From positions 86,826 to 150,825 of the forward strand of contig NZ_NMQZ01000010.1 of the NCBI RefSeq assembly GCF_002864685.1: DNA of 64,000 nucleotides, given 5' to 3'. Each line of letters starts with the position of its first letter. The stretch's first letter is position 1. Positions 1 to 8,847 of this stretch are shown here, piece by piece. This DNA is from Alloalcanivorax mobilis (lineage in GTDB: Bacteria > Pseudomonadota > Gammaproteobacteria > Pseudomonadales > Alcanivoracaceae). The translations under genes and the position numbers were made by a program. The notes under the pieces were generated by a model. The model was not told the DNA's origin. It made no database searches and saw only the letters and a list, made by a program, of their open reading frames with translations.

Positions 1-94
1 GGTAGAGAGCTTCGCTGGTGTACACCGAACCGTGTACATGCTCCGGACGAATCAACTCATTGATATCCGGTATCGCTGCGGCTTGAGCACTCAT
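1..94 (-). CDS. Rieske-type aromatic-ring-hydroxylating oxygenase alpha subunit, N-terminus only
   Basis: Only the first 31 codons lie in the window; the gene continues past its left edge. The peptide begins MSAQAAAIPDINELIRP and continues with the EHVHGSVYTSEALY stretch typical of the N-terminus of Rieske non-heme iron oxygenase alpha subunits, which normally precedes the [2Fe-2S] Rieske domain. The start is the ATG at 94, with AGGTGA just upstream. It is divergent from a ferredoxin gene, and the window also holds a matching ferredoxin reductase, so a three-component oxygenase is likely. The substrate cannot be read. A P450 was considered because putidaredoxin-like partners often serve P450s, but the visible residues fit a Rieske protein better. 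Confidence 0.7.
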   Translation of the reverse strand, partial: MSAQAAAIPDINELIRPEHVHGSVYTSEALY

Positions 95-211
95 GTCGTC
101 ACCTAACCCCACAAATGGAAACATGTTCTTCCATCCAGCCATTCCGACTTAGCGTCGGAAATGCTCGACGGCAAATTGGCGGGAACACTCTGTTCCGATC
201 AACCCAATCAT

Positions 212-229
212 AGACCGACTGGACGGTCT
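212..229. promoter_or_regulatory. TetR-type operator copy 1, upstream of the Rieske oxygenase gene
   Basis: AGACCG ACTGGA CGGTCT is a perfect 6-bp inverted repeat with a 6-bp spacer, about 120 bp upstream of the oxygenase start. The same motif recurs at 391-408 and, with one mismatch, at 3759-3776. An extra half site (AGACCGG) lies near 241. The linked TetR gene at 3980 is the natural candidate ligand; this is inference from co-location. Confidence 0.7.
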
Positions 230-370
230 TTGTAAACAATAGACCGGAAACTTCTTCCAATAATTCCTTAACCCATTGTTATTGAATGGATAAATTTTCA
301 ATATCAGCCACCTTCCGCCACCTCTTCGACCGGAAATCGTACCTCCCATCCTCCAGATCACTAGACAAAT

Positions 371-428
371 CAAGCCGCTCGTTAAATAATAGACCGTCTG
401 GCCGGTCTATTATTTAACGAGCGGCTTG
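371..428. promoter_or_regulatory. 58-bp perfect palindrome containing TetR-type operator copy 2
   Basis: Two perfectly complementary 26-bp arms (371-396 and 403-428) flank the 6-bp centre TCTGGC. The inner part is the shared operator AGACCG-N6-CGGTCT (391-408). The outer part adds an A/T-rich block and CAAGCCGCTCG/CGAGCGGCTTG. It ends 33 bp before the ferredoxin ATG, so it may overlap that promoter or the 5' leader. Such a long perfect palindrome could also form a cruciform or an mRNA hairpin. The rest of the 95-461 intergenic region shows no gene. Confidence 0.75.
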
Positions 429-461
429 TCTGCCAACCAACCGAAGAAGTAGAGAAACGAT

Positions 462-785
462 ATGCCTCGAATCACCTATATCGAACATGACGGCACCCGG
501 CACGATGTGGAGGCCACCGCCGGCCAAAGCCTGATGCAAACCGCCATCGATAATCTCATTCCAGGCATTCTCGGTGACTGTGGCGGCGTTTGCAGTTGCG
601 CCACCTGCCACGTCTATGTGAATCAGGCATGGGACGACGCCTTGCCGCCAATGTCCGAATCCGAGGAGTTCCTGCTCGAAGGTGTCCCTGACCGGCAGCC
701 CGAAAACAGCCGGTTGAGCTGTCAGTTGACGGTGGATGAGAGCATGGATGGCATGGAAGTACGTCTTCCCGAGGAGCAGTACTAA
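462..785 (+). CDS. [2Fe-2S] ferredoxin, putidaredoxin/adrenodoxin type
   Basis: This 107-residue soluble electron carrier has cluster ligands at C40, C46, C49 (CGGVCSCATC, the C-x5-C-x2-C pattern) and C87 (RLSCQL). The extra C44 falls inside the loop. Length and the acidic C-terminal half match putidaredoxin-type ferredoxins, which pass single electrons from an FAD reductase to a P450 or a Rieske oxygenase. Its neighbours supply both partners: a divergent Rieske oxygenase at 1-94 and a convergent reductase at 853-2097. The promoter carries the TetR-type palindrome, so expression is probably repressed without an inducer. The true oxygenase partner is inferred from position. Confidence 0.9.
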   Translation: MPRITYIEHDGTRHDVEATAGQSLMQTAIDNLIPGILGDCGGVCSCATCHVYVNQAWDDALPPMSESEEFLLEGVPDRQPENSRLSCQLTVDESMDGMEVRLPEEQY

Positions 786-852
786 GGAAGGGCGCGGAGC
801 GACGCGCCCTTCTCCCCCCTGCTCTCAGGTTTCTCAATGCATTGGATGATCG

Positions 853-2097
853 TCAAACCACCTTACTCTCGACCAGCGCCTTCAACGGCCTATCCTCGCG
901 GGCCAGATCGTCAGGCGCGGGTTGCGCGCGTGCCGCGACAAGACGGCGAGCGATCATGAAATCCTGCGGCCGGTTTACCGCGTCGGCGGAGATCAGCACA
1001 CCCTCACGCAGATAGAAGGCGATAAAAGACCGCGACGCCCTCTCCCCTCGTATTACCAGTTCGTCGTAACCTTCCGAAAGACCAACCATCTGCAGTTTGA
1101 GTCCGTACTGATCGGACCAGAACCACGGGACCGCCGCATAGCGGATCGGCTCATCGCACAGCGTGGCGGCCAGCGCGCGCGCTTGCTCGGTGGCGTTGGG
1201 GACCGACTCTACACGCATATGACGGCCGTAGAAGTCATTTTCGTGATACGTGCAGTCTCCTACCGCATACACGTCAGGCACCGACGTTCGGCAACCGCTG
1301 TCCACCACGACGCCTTCCGGTAACACGGTTATCCCAGCTTCTTCCGCCAACCGGGTTTCCGGTATCAACCCGACGCCGACAATCACCAGATCCGCCTGCC
1401 GTTCGCGACCATCGGTAAGCCGCACCCAGGTGCCGGACTCCTCCGTCTCCAGGCATTTAACCGCCGCGCCGGTCAGGATTTCCACGCCGTGTTCGCGATG
1501 AACCGACTCGTAAAACTCAGACAACGCCGGCGCCGCCACCCTGGCGAGCACGCGGTCCATTGCTTCCACCACCGTGACCTTGAGGTCCGCCTTGATAGCC
1601 ACGGCCGCGGTTTCCAAACCAATATAGCCACCACCGATCAGTACCAATCGAGCACCGGCGCAAAAGTGCTCTCGCAATCGCAGTACATCGTCAACGGTAC
1701 GCACATAATGAACACAGTCCGAATCAGCGCCGGGCACCGGCAATGGCCGAGGGCGGCCACCGGTGGCGAGAACCAGATTGTTATAGCGCAAAGTCGAGCC
1801 GTCGGAGAGCCGCAAACGCCGCGCAATGGTGTCGATCGCCATGACACGCACACCTAAACGGCAACGGATACCGTGCCGCTGATACACCGCTTCGGGCTTC
1901 AGGTGCAAAGATTCCAGCGTGGCCTCTCCGGCGAGAAAGGCCTTCGACAATGGCGGCCGCCGGTATGGTGGATAACGTTCCTCGCCAATCATAGTGATCG
2001 AGCCCGAATACCCTTTCTGACGAAGAGCCGTGGCCACTTCAGCGCCTGCTTGGCCCGCGCCGACAATGACTACGCCGGGAGCAGATTGATTAACCAT
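853..2097 (-). CDS. FAD-dependent ferredoxin reductase (putidaredoxin reductase family)
   Basis: A 414-residue NAD(P)H-dependent flavoprotein that should reduce the ferredoxin at 462. The FAD-binding GAGQAG lies at residues 13-18, the NAD-binding GGGYIG at about 155-160, and the C-terminal FAD motif YAVGDC near 285. I chose the ATG at 2097 because GGAGG lies 8 bp before it and the FAD fold begins right after it. An in-frame ATG at 2112 overlaps the stop of the upstream ligase (TGATG) and is the alternative. The short gap to that ligase means co-transcription from the promoter with operator copy 3. Confidence 0.9.
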   Translation of the reverse strand: MVNQSAPGVVIVGAGQAGAEVATALRQKGYSGSITMIGEERYPPYRRPPLSKAFLAGEATLESLHLKPEAVYQRHGIRCRLGVRVMAIDTIARRLRLSDGSTLRYNNLVLATGGRPRPLPVPGADSDCVHYVRTVDDVLRLREHFCAGARLVLIGGGYIGLETAAVAIKADLKVTVVEAMDRVLARVAAPALSEFYESVHREHGVEILTGAAVKCLETEESGTWVRLTDGRERQADLVIVGVGLIPETRLAEEAGITVLPEGVVVDSGCRTSVPDVYAVGDCTYHENDFYGRHMRVESVPNATEQARALAATLCDEPIRYAAVPWFWSDQYGLKLQMVGLSEGYDELVIRGERASRSFIAFYLREGVLISADAVNRPQDFMIARRLVAARAQPAPDDLAREDRPLKALVESKVV

Positions 2098-2111
2098 AGA
2101 ATGCGCCTCCA

Positions 2112-3674
2112 TCAGGCGATACTGCGAGACGAGTCCGCCCAATAAGGCTCGCGCAATACATGCTTCATGATTTTGCCGGCCCCAGAGACCGGCAGGCTGT
2201 CTCGGAACTCGGTGCTAACCGGACACTTGTAGCCAGCGATCAAAGTCTTACAGAACACACGCAGTTCGGCCTCCGTGACCTCCTGGGCGGGTTGCAATAC
2301 GACCACGGCATGCACCGCCTCACCCCACTTTTCGCTGGGAATACCAATCACCGCGCAACTCTGCACCGCCGGATGCTGGCACAAGGCGTTCTCCACCTCG
2401 CTGGAATAAACGTTCTCGCCGCCGGACACGATCATGTCCTTGAGCCGATCGACAATGAACAGGAAACCGCGATCATCGATATATGCGACGTCGCCGGAAT
2501 GCATCCATCCATCACGCAGCGCCGTGCGGGTTTCGTCCTCTCGCCCCCAATAACCCTGCATGACACCCGGCCCGCGAGTGACGATTTCGCCAACGGTCCC
2601 GGACGGCACCGGATCGCCATTCTCGCCGACAACACGCACCTCAATGCCCCACATGGCACGACCAGCAGAGCGAAGCATGCCCGCTTTCTGGCCTTCAGAA
2701 CCATGGCACCAAGCCGGCAGAATCGTGTAGGGTCCACCGGTTTCCGTCATGCCATAACCCTGGTAAAAACGGACTTTTGGCAGGACCTTGAAAGCCCGTT
2801 CAAGAACCCCCTCGCTGATCGGCGATGCACCATAAAGAACACGGCTCAGGCTACCAAGGTCGTAGCGCCCTGCTTCCGGATGGTCCACCAACCGTTGCAC
2901 CATGGTCGGCACCAGCAATGTGAAAGTGGCGCGATGCTCCTCAATGGCTCTCATCACCGCCACCGGCTCGAACTCATCCACGACCACCATAGGGCAGCCA
3001 CGCAGCAACGCTCGGACGATGATGCACATGCCCGCCTGATGAAAAATCGGCGCCACCCCCAGCACCACATCATCGTCGCTATAGGGCAGCTCCAGCAGAT
3101 AACCGAGGGCATTGCTGAGCAGGTTGAGGTGCGAGAGCATCACGCCCTTCGGGAAACCGGTGGTTCCCCCGGTATAGAACACACCGGCGAGATCATCACC
3201 GCTGCGGCGCGCATCCTCCGCCGGCACCGCGTCACGAAGCAAGGCTTCATAGTGCAGTAGGCCCTTTGGCGCTTCGCCATCACCGACGTAAATCACCGTG
3301 TGCAATGCCTTGGATTGCTCACGCAACGCATCCCCCCAGGACGCGAAACGCTCATCCACCAGAAGAATGCCGGTGCCGCAATCGTCCAGCGAAAATGCCA
3401 CCTCGGCCTGGCTCCAGCGCGTGTTGACGGGGTTTAAGGCACCACCTGCCCACCACACGCCAAGCATGTATTCAATGTAATAATCAGAGTTGAGACCCAG
3501 CATGCCGACCCGCTCGCCGGCTTTCAGGCCCAACCTATGCAGCGCCCCGGCCAGCCGGGCGACCCGCTCGGCCAAATCCGCCCAGGTGCGTTGCCGGTCT
3601 CGAAAAATCACGGCCGTAGCGCCGGAGTTTTGCTGCTCGAGTCGATGCAAGGCGTGGGTCAGTTCAAACTGCAT
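2112..3674 (-). CDS. AMP-forming acyl-CoA synthetase / ligase
   Basis: A 520-residue ANL-superfamily adenylating enzyme that activates a carboxylic acid to its CoA thioester through an acyl-AMP. The P-loop YTGGTTGFPKG is at residues 167-177, the hinge region reads IVDRLKDMIVSGGENVYSSEVEN, and the catalytic lysine is about K501 in GAGKIMK. It is co-directional and nearly contiguous with the ferredoxin reductase. Together they suggest an acid produced after the oxygenase step is fed into beta-oxidation or a CoA-ring route. Substrate length or type cannot be told. Start at 3674 has GGGAG 7 bp upstream, and operator copy 3 lies about 85 bp further up. Confidence 0.9.
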   Translation of the reverse strand: MQFELTHALHRLEQQNSGATAVIFRDRQRTWADLAERVARLAGALHRLGLKAGERVGMLGLNSDYYIEYMLGVWWAGGALNPVNTRWSQAEVAFSLDDCGTGILLVDERFASWGDALREQSKALHTVIYVGDGEAPKGLLHYEALLRDAVPAEDARRSGDDLAGVFYTGGTTGFPKGVMLSHLNLLSNALGYLLELPYSDDDVVLGVAPIFHQAGMCIIVRALLRGCPMVVVDEFEPVAVMRAIEEHRATFTLLVPTMVQRLVDHPEAGRYDLGSLSRVLYGASPISEGVLERAFKVLPKVRFYQGYGMTETGGPYTILPAWCHGSEGQKAGMLRSAGRAMWGIEVRVVGENGDPVPSGTVGEIVTRGPGVMQGYWGREDETRTALRDGWMHSGDVAYIDDRGFLFIVDRLKDMIVSGGENVYSSEVENALCQHPAVQSCAVIGIPSEKWGEAVHAVVVLQPAQEVTEAELRVFCKTLIAGYKCPVSTEFRDSLPVSGAGKIMKHVLREPYWADSSRSIA

Positions 3675-3758
3675 TGTGATTCTCCCGAAGTTTTTCTGTT
3701 CTCATGACGGGGAGGCCGTTGGGCCTCGTCAAAATGTGACGACTTGATCATCAATCAT

Positions 3759-3776
3759 AGACCGTCCAGACGGACT
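3759..3776. promoter_or_regulatory. TetR-type operator copy 3, upstream of the acyl-CoA synthetase gene
   Basis: AGACCG TCCAGA CGGACT matches the 212 and 391 copies, with one mismatch in the right half; the central TCCAG is shared with the reverse complement of copy 1. It lies in the 3675-3979 gap between the ligase and the divergent TetR gene, so it could serve either. No second copy was seen closer to the TetR start. Confidence 0.65.
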
Positions 3777-3979
3777 TTGAAAAGAGGAAACGTAATGCGC
3801 CTTTGAACTTGGTCTCGCCCTACCCTGTTTATTCGACCGACGGGGCGGAATATCTATACACTTACGCCCCCGCTTCGGCGTCCAGCTGAATTTTGATACC
3901 GGAGCGGGACTTTGGGCTCATTTAATCATTCCGCCCTGCGCCTCTGTTTTTTTCTTTACTAACAAGGAGTTACACATCA

Positions 3980-4582
3980 ATGAGTCGGGTACGCGCTGAT
4001 GACTACGACGCCAAGAAGCAGGACATTCTCGACCAGGCCGCTGCCCTGTTCGCGGGAAAAGGCTTCCAAACCACGTCCATGATCGACATCGCCCGCGCCT
4101 GCGGCGCTTCAAAATCCAATCTGTATCACTATTTTTCCAGCAAGGAAGAGGTGCTCTACGCGATCACCAGCGAGCACACCGAGTCCATGTACGCCGATCT
4201 CTCAGAAGTCGCCACGCTGCCACTGCCCGCCGAGGAACGTTTTTCACGTTTCGTCACGTCATTCGTGCGGCTGGCCGCGGATTCCCGCAATGAGCACCTG
4301 GTGCTGATGAAAGATATGGCTTTCCTGCCAGAGAACAAACGCGATGAACTTCTGAAGTTGGAAGGCAAGATCGTCGAGGTCTTGATTGGGCTTCTTGAGG
4401 AGATCAACCCGGGAGTGCTTAAACAGGTGGAGGTGAAGACGCCCTACGCCATGCTGCTGTTCGGCATGTTGATCTGGACCTTCACCTGGTATGAAAAGGG
4501 TGGCTCTATATCTCCCGAGGAGTTGGCCGACCGTATTACCGATCTGTTCTTATATGGCTTCAAAGATGGTACTTTTTCATAA
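3980..4582 (+). CDS. TetR/AcrR family transcriptional regulator
   Basis: A 200-residue repressor-type protein. The N-terminal helix-turn-helix is clear at roughly residues 33-56 (TSMIDIARACGASKSNLYHYF, ending SSKEEVL), followed by an all-helical ligand domain. The sequence resembles the PaaR/acyl-CoA-responsive branch in general shape, but the ligand is not readable. It is divergent from the acyl-CoA synthetase, and three copies of a TetR-like palindrome occur in the local promoters. It most likely represses the oxygenase, ferredoxin and ligase-reductase units until a substrate or CoA ester appears. AGGAG sits 9 bp before the ATG. Confidence 0.9.
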   Translation: MSRVRADDYDAKKQDILDQAAALFAGKGFQTTSMIDIARACGASKSNLYHYFSSKEEVLYAITSEHTESMYADLSEVATLPLPAEERFSRFVTSFVRLAADSRNEHLVLMKDMAFLPENKRDELLKLEGKIVEVLIGLLEEINPGVLKQVEVKTPYAMLLFGMLIWTFTWYEKGGSISPEELADRITDLFLYGFKDGTFS

Positions 4583-4589
4583 AAAAATG

Positions 4590-5130
4590 AATCGCTACCA
4601 GTTCCCTAGACACTTCCCAGCCGTTCTTGGTGACGCCTTCCATACTCTACCGGCGACAGATGTTCAGTAGAACTGTGTCGCCTCCGGTTGTTATAAAACA
4701 TCTCGATATAATCGATGATATCCGCTCGAGCCGCGTTCCGGCTGCTGTAAATTTGAACCACCACTTTGCCCTCAGGCTTGCGACGCCAGACCGCCATCAG
4801 TAAGGCATCAAGCGCCAGCTCTTTGGTGATCCTAGATTGCATCGACCAACCGATCACTCGCCGTGAGAACAGATCCAGCACCACCGCCAGGTACAGCCAG
4901 CGGATCGACCACCACTCGCTGTGCTCCTGAATGAAGGCGTACCTCAATCGGACTGACTGGCGAAGTACGGCGCGGCTTTTTTTAGGATGTCGCGTTCTTC
5001 GGTAACGCGCTTGAGCTCTTTCTAGAGTCGGCGAATCTCGGATTGGTCATCCGCTTTGACTCAATACTGCTCGGGCGGATAGAGGCCCGGTGTTGCCTTT
5101 GTTATGCTTCACGCTTTGCTCCTTTTGTCT
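4590..5130 (-). pseudogene. Decayed IS3-family insertion sequence (orfA and orfB remnants)
   Basis: Reading leftward, an orfA tail at roughly 5050-4960 shows the IS3 leucine-zipper end KRVTEERDILKKAAPYF, interrupted by an in-frame TAG just upstream. It is followed by an orfB remnant of 113 codons (4606-4947). That remnant joins the orfB start (MRYAFIQEH) directly to the mid-protein block LYLAVVLDLFSRRVIGW, and later joins KVVVQ directly to the C-terminal IYSSRNAARADIIDYIEMF. The DDE catalytic aspartates and their surroundings are therefore missing. The left end near 4592-4612 (CCCTAGACACTT) resembles an IS3 terminus. It cannot be active alone. Confidence 0.8.
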
Positions 5131-5199
5131 CGGCGCTCATTGAGCATCCTTCAAGCGAATCGCCGGAAGTCTTGTGAGACAGGCGTTCCAGGCGAGTTG

Positions 5200-5278
5200 G
5201 TATAGCTTTTGGTGGAAGGGTCAGGTTTACGGCAACCATCAGTCGATTCCATTTAAAAACCTATACCAAAACCTATAC
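5200..5278. repeat. 14-bp inverted repeat upstream of mutS
   Basis: GTATAGCTTTTGGT at 5200-5213 is complementary, with one mismatch, to ACCAAAACCTATAC at 5265-5278. It lies between the IS remnant and mutS. It could be an operator or part of the IS target region; nothing more can be supported. No coding sequence was accepted between 5131 and 5414. Confidence 0.4.
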
Positions 5279-5414
5279 TTATTCATGCGGCTGGCAAGGA
5301 TTTCCATGGACTGGACTCCCACGGACCTCTATAGATTCACCGCTGCGGCAAAAACCAAGATAAGTTACTGATTTACATACGGAATAAAGGCCAAAGAGCC
5401 AGGAAAACACTGAT

Positions 5415-7955
5415 ATGCCGAAGGACGATTTTACCGGCCACACGCCCATGATGCAGCAATATTTCGGCCTGAAAGCCGAGCATCCGGACCAGTTGCTGTT
5501 TTACCGCATGGGCGATTTCTACGAGCTGTTTTTTGGCGACGCGCAGAAGGCGTCGCGGTTGCTGGACATTACGCTCACCCAGCGCGGTCAGAGCGCGGGC
5601 AAGCCGATTCCCATGGCGGGGATTCCGTATCACGCGGCGGAGGGCTATCTGGCGCGGTTGGTGAAGCTGGGCGAGTCGGTGGTGATTTGCGAGCAGGTCG
5701 GCGATCCGGCGACCAGCAAAGGGCCGGTGGAGCGCAAGGTGGTGCGCATCGTGACGCCGGGCACGGTGAGCGATGAGGCGCTGTTGGAGGAGCGTCGCGA
5801 TACGCTGTTGTGCGCGTTGCATGAGCAAGGCGGTGTGATTGGCGCGGCAAGCCTGGATCTGGCGGCGGGCCGCTTCGTGGTGACCCAGGTGCAGGGCCAT
5901 GAGCAGTTGCAGGCGTTGCTGGAGCGCTGGCGGCCGGCGGAGTTGCTGCTGAATGAGTCGCATGGGTTGCCGGCGGCGCTGGCGGAGCGGCCGGGAGCGC
6001 GGGTGCGCCCGCCCTGGGAGTTCGATGCGGACGGCGCCCAGCGTCAGCTTTGCCAGCAGTTCCAGGTGCAGGATTTGTCCGGTTTCGGCCAGCCGCCGGC
6101 GGCGGCGGTGGCGGCCGCCGGGGTGCTGTTGCAGTACGCCCGTGAGACCCAGCGCAGTGCGTTGCCGCATCTGACCGGGTTGGCGGTGGAGTCGTTCGAC
6201 GACAGCGTCGCCATGGACGCGGCCACGCGCCGCAATCTGGAGCTGACCGAGACCCTGGATGGCGGCGAGCACAATTCATTGGCGAAGGTGCTGGACAGCA
6301 CCGCCACGGCGATGGGGTCGCGCTTGCTCAAGCGCTGGCTGCATCAACCGCTGTGGGACCGCGGCGTGCTGGGCGCGCGCCAAGAGGGCATCGCCGCGCT
6401 GCGCGATGGCTGGCGCTTCGAGGGCTGCCGCGAGGTGCTGGAGCGGATTGGCGATATGGAGCGGATTCTTGGCCGGGTGGCGCTGCGCTCGGCGCGGCCC
6501 CGGGATCTCACCCGCCTGCTGGCGAGCCTGGCGTCGCTGCCGGATCTGCACGCCGCCCTGCCGCAACACGCGGCGTTCGAAAGCGCCCGTCAGCGTTTGG
6601 GCACCTTTCCGGATCAGGTGGCGCTGCTGGAACGGGCGGTAATCGACAATCCGCCGATGCTGATCCGCGATGGCGGCGTGATCGCACCGGGCTACAGCGC
6701 CGATCTGGATGAGTTGCGTGCGATCAGCGAGAACGCCGGCGCCATTCTGGTGGACATCGAAAAGCGCGAACGCGAGCGCACCGGTTTCAGTACTCTGCGG
6801 GTTAAGTACAACCGGGTGCACGGCTACTATATTGAGCTGTCCCGCCGCGAGGCGGATAACGCACCCAGCGACTACCAGCGCCGCCAGACCCTGAAGAACG
6901 CCGAGCGGTTTATTACGCCGGAACTCAAGGAGTTCGAAGACAAGGCGCTGTCCGCGTCGAGCAAGGCGTTGACCCTGGAGAAGCGCCTTTATGAGGCTCT
7001 GATCGAAACCCTGGCCGCCGATCTGGGGCCGTTGCAGGCCTGCGCGGCGGCGGTCGCCGAGCTGGATGTGCTGGCGGCGCTGGCGGAGCGCGCCGAGGCG
7101 CTGGACTGGGTGCGCCCGCAGCTGGTCGATGAAACGGTGATGGAGATCGTTGACGGCCGCCACCCGGTGGTGGAGCAGGTGTTGGACGGTGCCTTCGTGC
7201 CCAACAGCCTGCATCTGGATAACCAGCGCCGCATGGCGGTGATCACCGGGCCGAACATGGGCGGTAAGTCCACCTACATGCGCCAGACCGCGCTGATCGC
7301 CCTGCTCGCCCACATCGGCAGCGCGGTGCCGGCGGCCAGTGCCCGCATCGGCCGTCTGGATCGCATTTTTACCCGCATCGGCTCGTCCGACGATCTGGCC
7401 GGCGGGCGCTCCACGTTCATGGTGGAGATGGCCGAGACCGCCAACATTCTCAACAACGCGACCCCGGAAAGCCTGGTGCTGATGGACGAGATCGGCCGCG
7501 GCACCAGTACCTTCGATGGCCTGAGCCTGGCCTGGGCGGCGGCCGAGCATCTGGCGCTGCGGCTGCGCGCCTTCACCCTGTTCGCCACCCACTATTTCGA
7601 ACTGACGCAACTGGCCGATCAGCTCGATGGCGTGTTCAACGCCCACCTGACCGCCAGCGAGCACAACAATCGCATCGTGTTTTTGCATCGCGTGCAGGAA
7701 GGGCCGGCGAGCCGCAGCTATGGGCTGCAGGTGGCGCAACTGGCCGGCGTGCCCGGGTCGGTGATCCGCCGCGCCGGCGAGAAGCTGGCGGAGCTGGAAC
7801 AGGGCGCGCCGCCAACCAATGCGGTGGCGCCGGCCCAGGCCGATCTGTTCGGCGTCAGCAGCGCCGTGGAGCGCGAGCTTGAGCAGATCGACCCGGATCA
7901 GCTCACGCCCAAACAGGCTCTGGAGTGGCTCTATAAGCTTAAGGATCTTATCTAA
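5415..7955 (+). CDS. mutS: DNA mismatch repair ATPase MutS
   Basis: An 846-residue protein, the usual MutS length. The mismatch-reading F-x-E motif is F35-Y36-E37 in the GDFYELF segment. The connector, core and clamp domains follow, then the ATPase with Walker [10 protein letters not shown] at about 612-620, the MDEIGRGTS Walker B/signature region and FATHYFEL. It ends with the helix-turn-helix and a C-terminal tail ([16 protein letters not shown]) that drives tetramer formation. It recognises mismatches and recruits MutL. The mutS-fdxA order is common in pseudomonad relatives. AGGA lies 11 bp before the ATG. Confidence 0.98.
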   Translation: MPKDDFTGHTPMMQQYFGLKAEHPDQLLFYRMGDFYELFFGDAQKASRLLDITLTQRGQSAGKPIPMAGIPYHAAEGYLARLVKLGESVVICEQVGDPATSKGPVERKVVRIVTPGTVSDEALLEERRDTLLCALHEQGGVIGAASLDLAAGRFVVTQVQGHEQLQALLERWRPAELLLNESHGLPAALAERPGARVRPPWEFDADGAQRQLCQQFQVQDLSGFGQPPAAAVAAAGVLLQYARETQRSALPHLTGLAVESFDDSVAMDAATRRNLELTETLDGGEHNSLAKVLDSTATAMGSRLLKRWLHQPLWDRGVLGARQEGIAALRDGWRFEGCREVLERIGDMERILGRVALRSARPRDLTRLLASLASLPDLHAALPQHAAFESARQRLGTFPDQVALLERAVIDNPPMLIRDGGVIAPGYSADLDELRAISENAGAILVDIEKRERERTGFSTLRVKYNRVHGYYIELSRREADNAPSDYQRRQTLKNAERFITPELKEFEDKALSASSKALTLEKRLYEALIETLAADLGPLQACAAAVAELDVLAALAERAEALDWVRPQLVDETVMEIVDGRHPVVEQVLDGAFVPNSLHLDNQRRMAVITGPNMGGKSTYMRQTALIALLAHIGSAVPAASARIGRLDRIFTRIGSSDDLAGGRSTFMVEMAETANILNNATPESLVLMDEIGRGTSTFDGLSLAWAAAEHLALRLRAFTLFATHYFELTQLADQLDGVFNAHLTASEHNNRIVFLHRVQEGPASRSYGLQVAQLAGVPGSVIRRAGEKLAELEQGAPPTNAVAPAQADLFGVSSAVERELEQIDPDQLTPKQALEWLYKLKDLI

Positions 7956-8115
7956 GAATCTTTTGATCTCCGTTGCCGGGCGCGAATCGCCCCGGCGGCG
8001 TTTGCGTGCTCGCCGGAGTCGGGTAGACTAGCGCCGCCCCAGCGCCGGTGCTCTGATAGAATGACGCCCCGGAACACCGGCATTTGCGAGAGAACACCCC
8101 TGGCGAGGACAGGCT

Positions 8116-8445
8116 ATGACGTTCGTAGTAGGCGAAAACTGCATCAACTGCAAACACACCGATTGCGTGGAAGTGTGCCCGGTGGATTGCTTCTATGAAG
8201 GCCCCAACTTCCTGGTGATTCACCCGGATGAGTGCATCGATTGCGCGCTGTGCGAGCCGGAGTGCCCGGTGAACGCCATTTTCTCGGAAGACGAGCTGCC
8301 CGAGGATCAACAGGAGTTCCTGGAGATCAACGCGGAGTTGGCGGAGAAATGGCCGAACATCACCGAACTGAAAGACTCGCCGGACGACGCCGAGGAGTGG
8401 GATGGGGTAGCGAACAAGCGCGAGAAGCTGGTTCGCGAGTGGTAG
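8116..8445 (+). CDS. fdxA: 7Fe ferredoxin FdxA ([3Fe-4S][4Fe-4S])
   Basis: A 109-residue ferredoxin. Cysteines C9, C12, C17 and C21 in the first block plus C40, C43, C46 and C50 in the second give the two-cluster pattern of Azotobacter-type 7Fe ferredoxins; C25 is extra. The acidic C-terminal extension ([17 protein letters not shown]) is typical of the FdxA family. It acts as a low-potential cytoplasmic electron carrier. It stands alone downstream of mutS and runs toward a convergent regulatory RNA, sharing the bidirectional hairpin at 8561-8585. Confidence 0.95.
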   Translation: MTFVVGENCINCKHTDCVEVCPVDCFYEGPNFLVIHPDECIDCALCEPECPVNAIFSEDELPEDQQEFLEINAELAEKWPNITELKDSPDDAEEWDGVANKREKLVREW

Positions 8446-8554
8446 CCTTTGTGATGCCAGGGCGTGAGCGTCCTGGCTGGCCCACCGGTCACGTCTGGCG
8501 CGTGACCTGATACAAACAGGCTTGAAACAAACAGACCTGAATCAAAAGGGCTGA

Positions 8555-8675
8555 AATGAGAAAGGGCGGCATCCTGCCGCCCTTTTGCTTCGAGTCGTCC
8601 TTACCCGATTGCGCTCACCTGGACCTCCTTGTCCGCTATCCTTAGCGAATCCTTGTGCCCTTATCCATGAGCACG
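8555..8675 (-). ncRNA. rsmZ: RsmZ/CsrB-type regulatory RNA that sequesters RsmA/CsrA
   Basis: The minus strand has seven GGA motifs in about 120 nt (read at 8664-8666, 8650-8652, 8639-8641, 8632-8634, 8626-8628, 8598-8600 and 8572-8574). Several are displayed in hairpin loops: CGCTA-AGGA-TAGCG, GGAC-AAGGAG-GTCC, and the GGA loop of the terminal stem. This is the RsmA/CsrA decoy architecture. A TATAGT -10 box at 8687-8682 predicts a start near 8675, and a GacA activating palindrome lies about 180 bp upstream, the spacing seen for Pseudomonas rsmX/Y/Z. In P. aeruginosa rsmZ is also next to fdxA. Exact ends are inferred. Confidence 0.87.
8561..8585. terminator. Bidirectional Rho-independent terminator between fdxA and the Rsm RNA
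   Basis: AAAGGGCGGCA and TGCCGCCCTTT are perfectly complementary around a TCC loop. T-runs follow on the plus strand (fdxA) and, more weakly (TTTCTCATTT), on the minus strand. On the minus strand the loop is GGA, so the terminator itself offers an RsmA site. Confidence 0.85.
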
Positions 8676-8681
8676 GGAGGC

Positions 8682-8781
8682 ACTATACCAACCGCTTTGG
8701 TGACAAAGGGTTAAAGAACGATAAAACCTTATCACCCCGAATCAGCCCTGGCCGCTCTTTCCCTTCCTCATCAATCACTTA
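8682..8781 (-). promoter_or_regulatory. Core promoter of the Rsm RNA with candidate IHF site
   Basis: TATAGT (8687-8682) is a good -10 element. CATCAATCACTTA at 8769-8781 fits the IHF consensus WATCAANNNNTTR at 12 of 13 positions and lies between the core promoter and the GacA site, where DNA bending would bring them together. The linker is A/T-rich compared with its surroundings. IHF use here is inference. Confidence 0.55.
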
Positions 8782-8847
8782 GCTTTTCTCGTCGCCATTT
8801 TTCGAGCAAAGTGAGGACAGAAAATTGGTAGAAATGCTTACACTCTT

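Noticed and set aside
6276..7739. 487-codon minus-strand frame inside mutS
   Set aside because: A long antisense frame expected from high-GC codon bias; no conserved motif or ribosome site, and mutS on the plus strand is certain.
8585..8782. 65-codon plus-strand frame downstream of fdxA
   Set aside because: It lies over the Rsm RNA and its promoter and has no ribosome site or homology.
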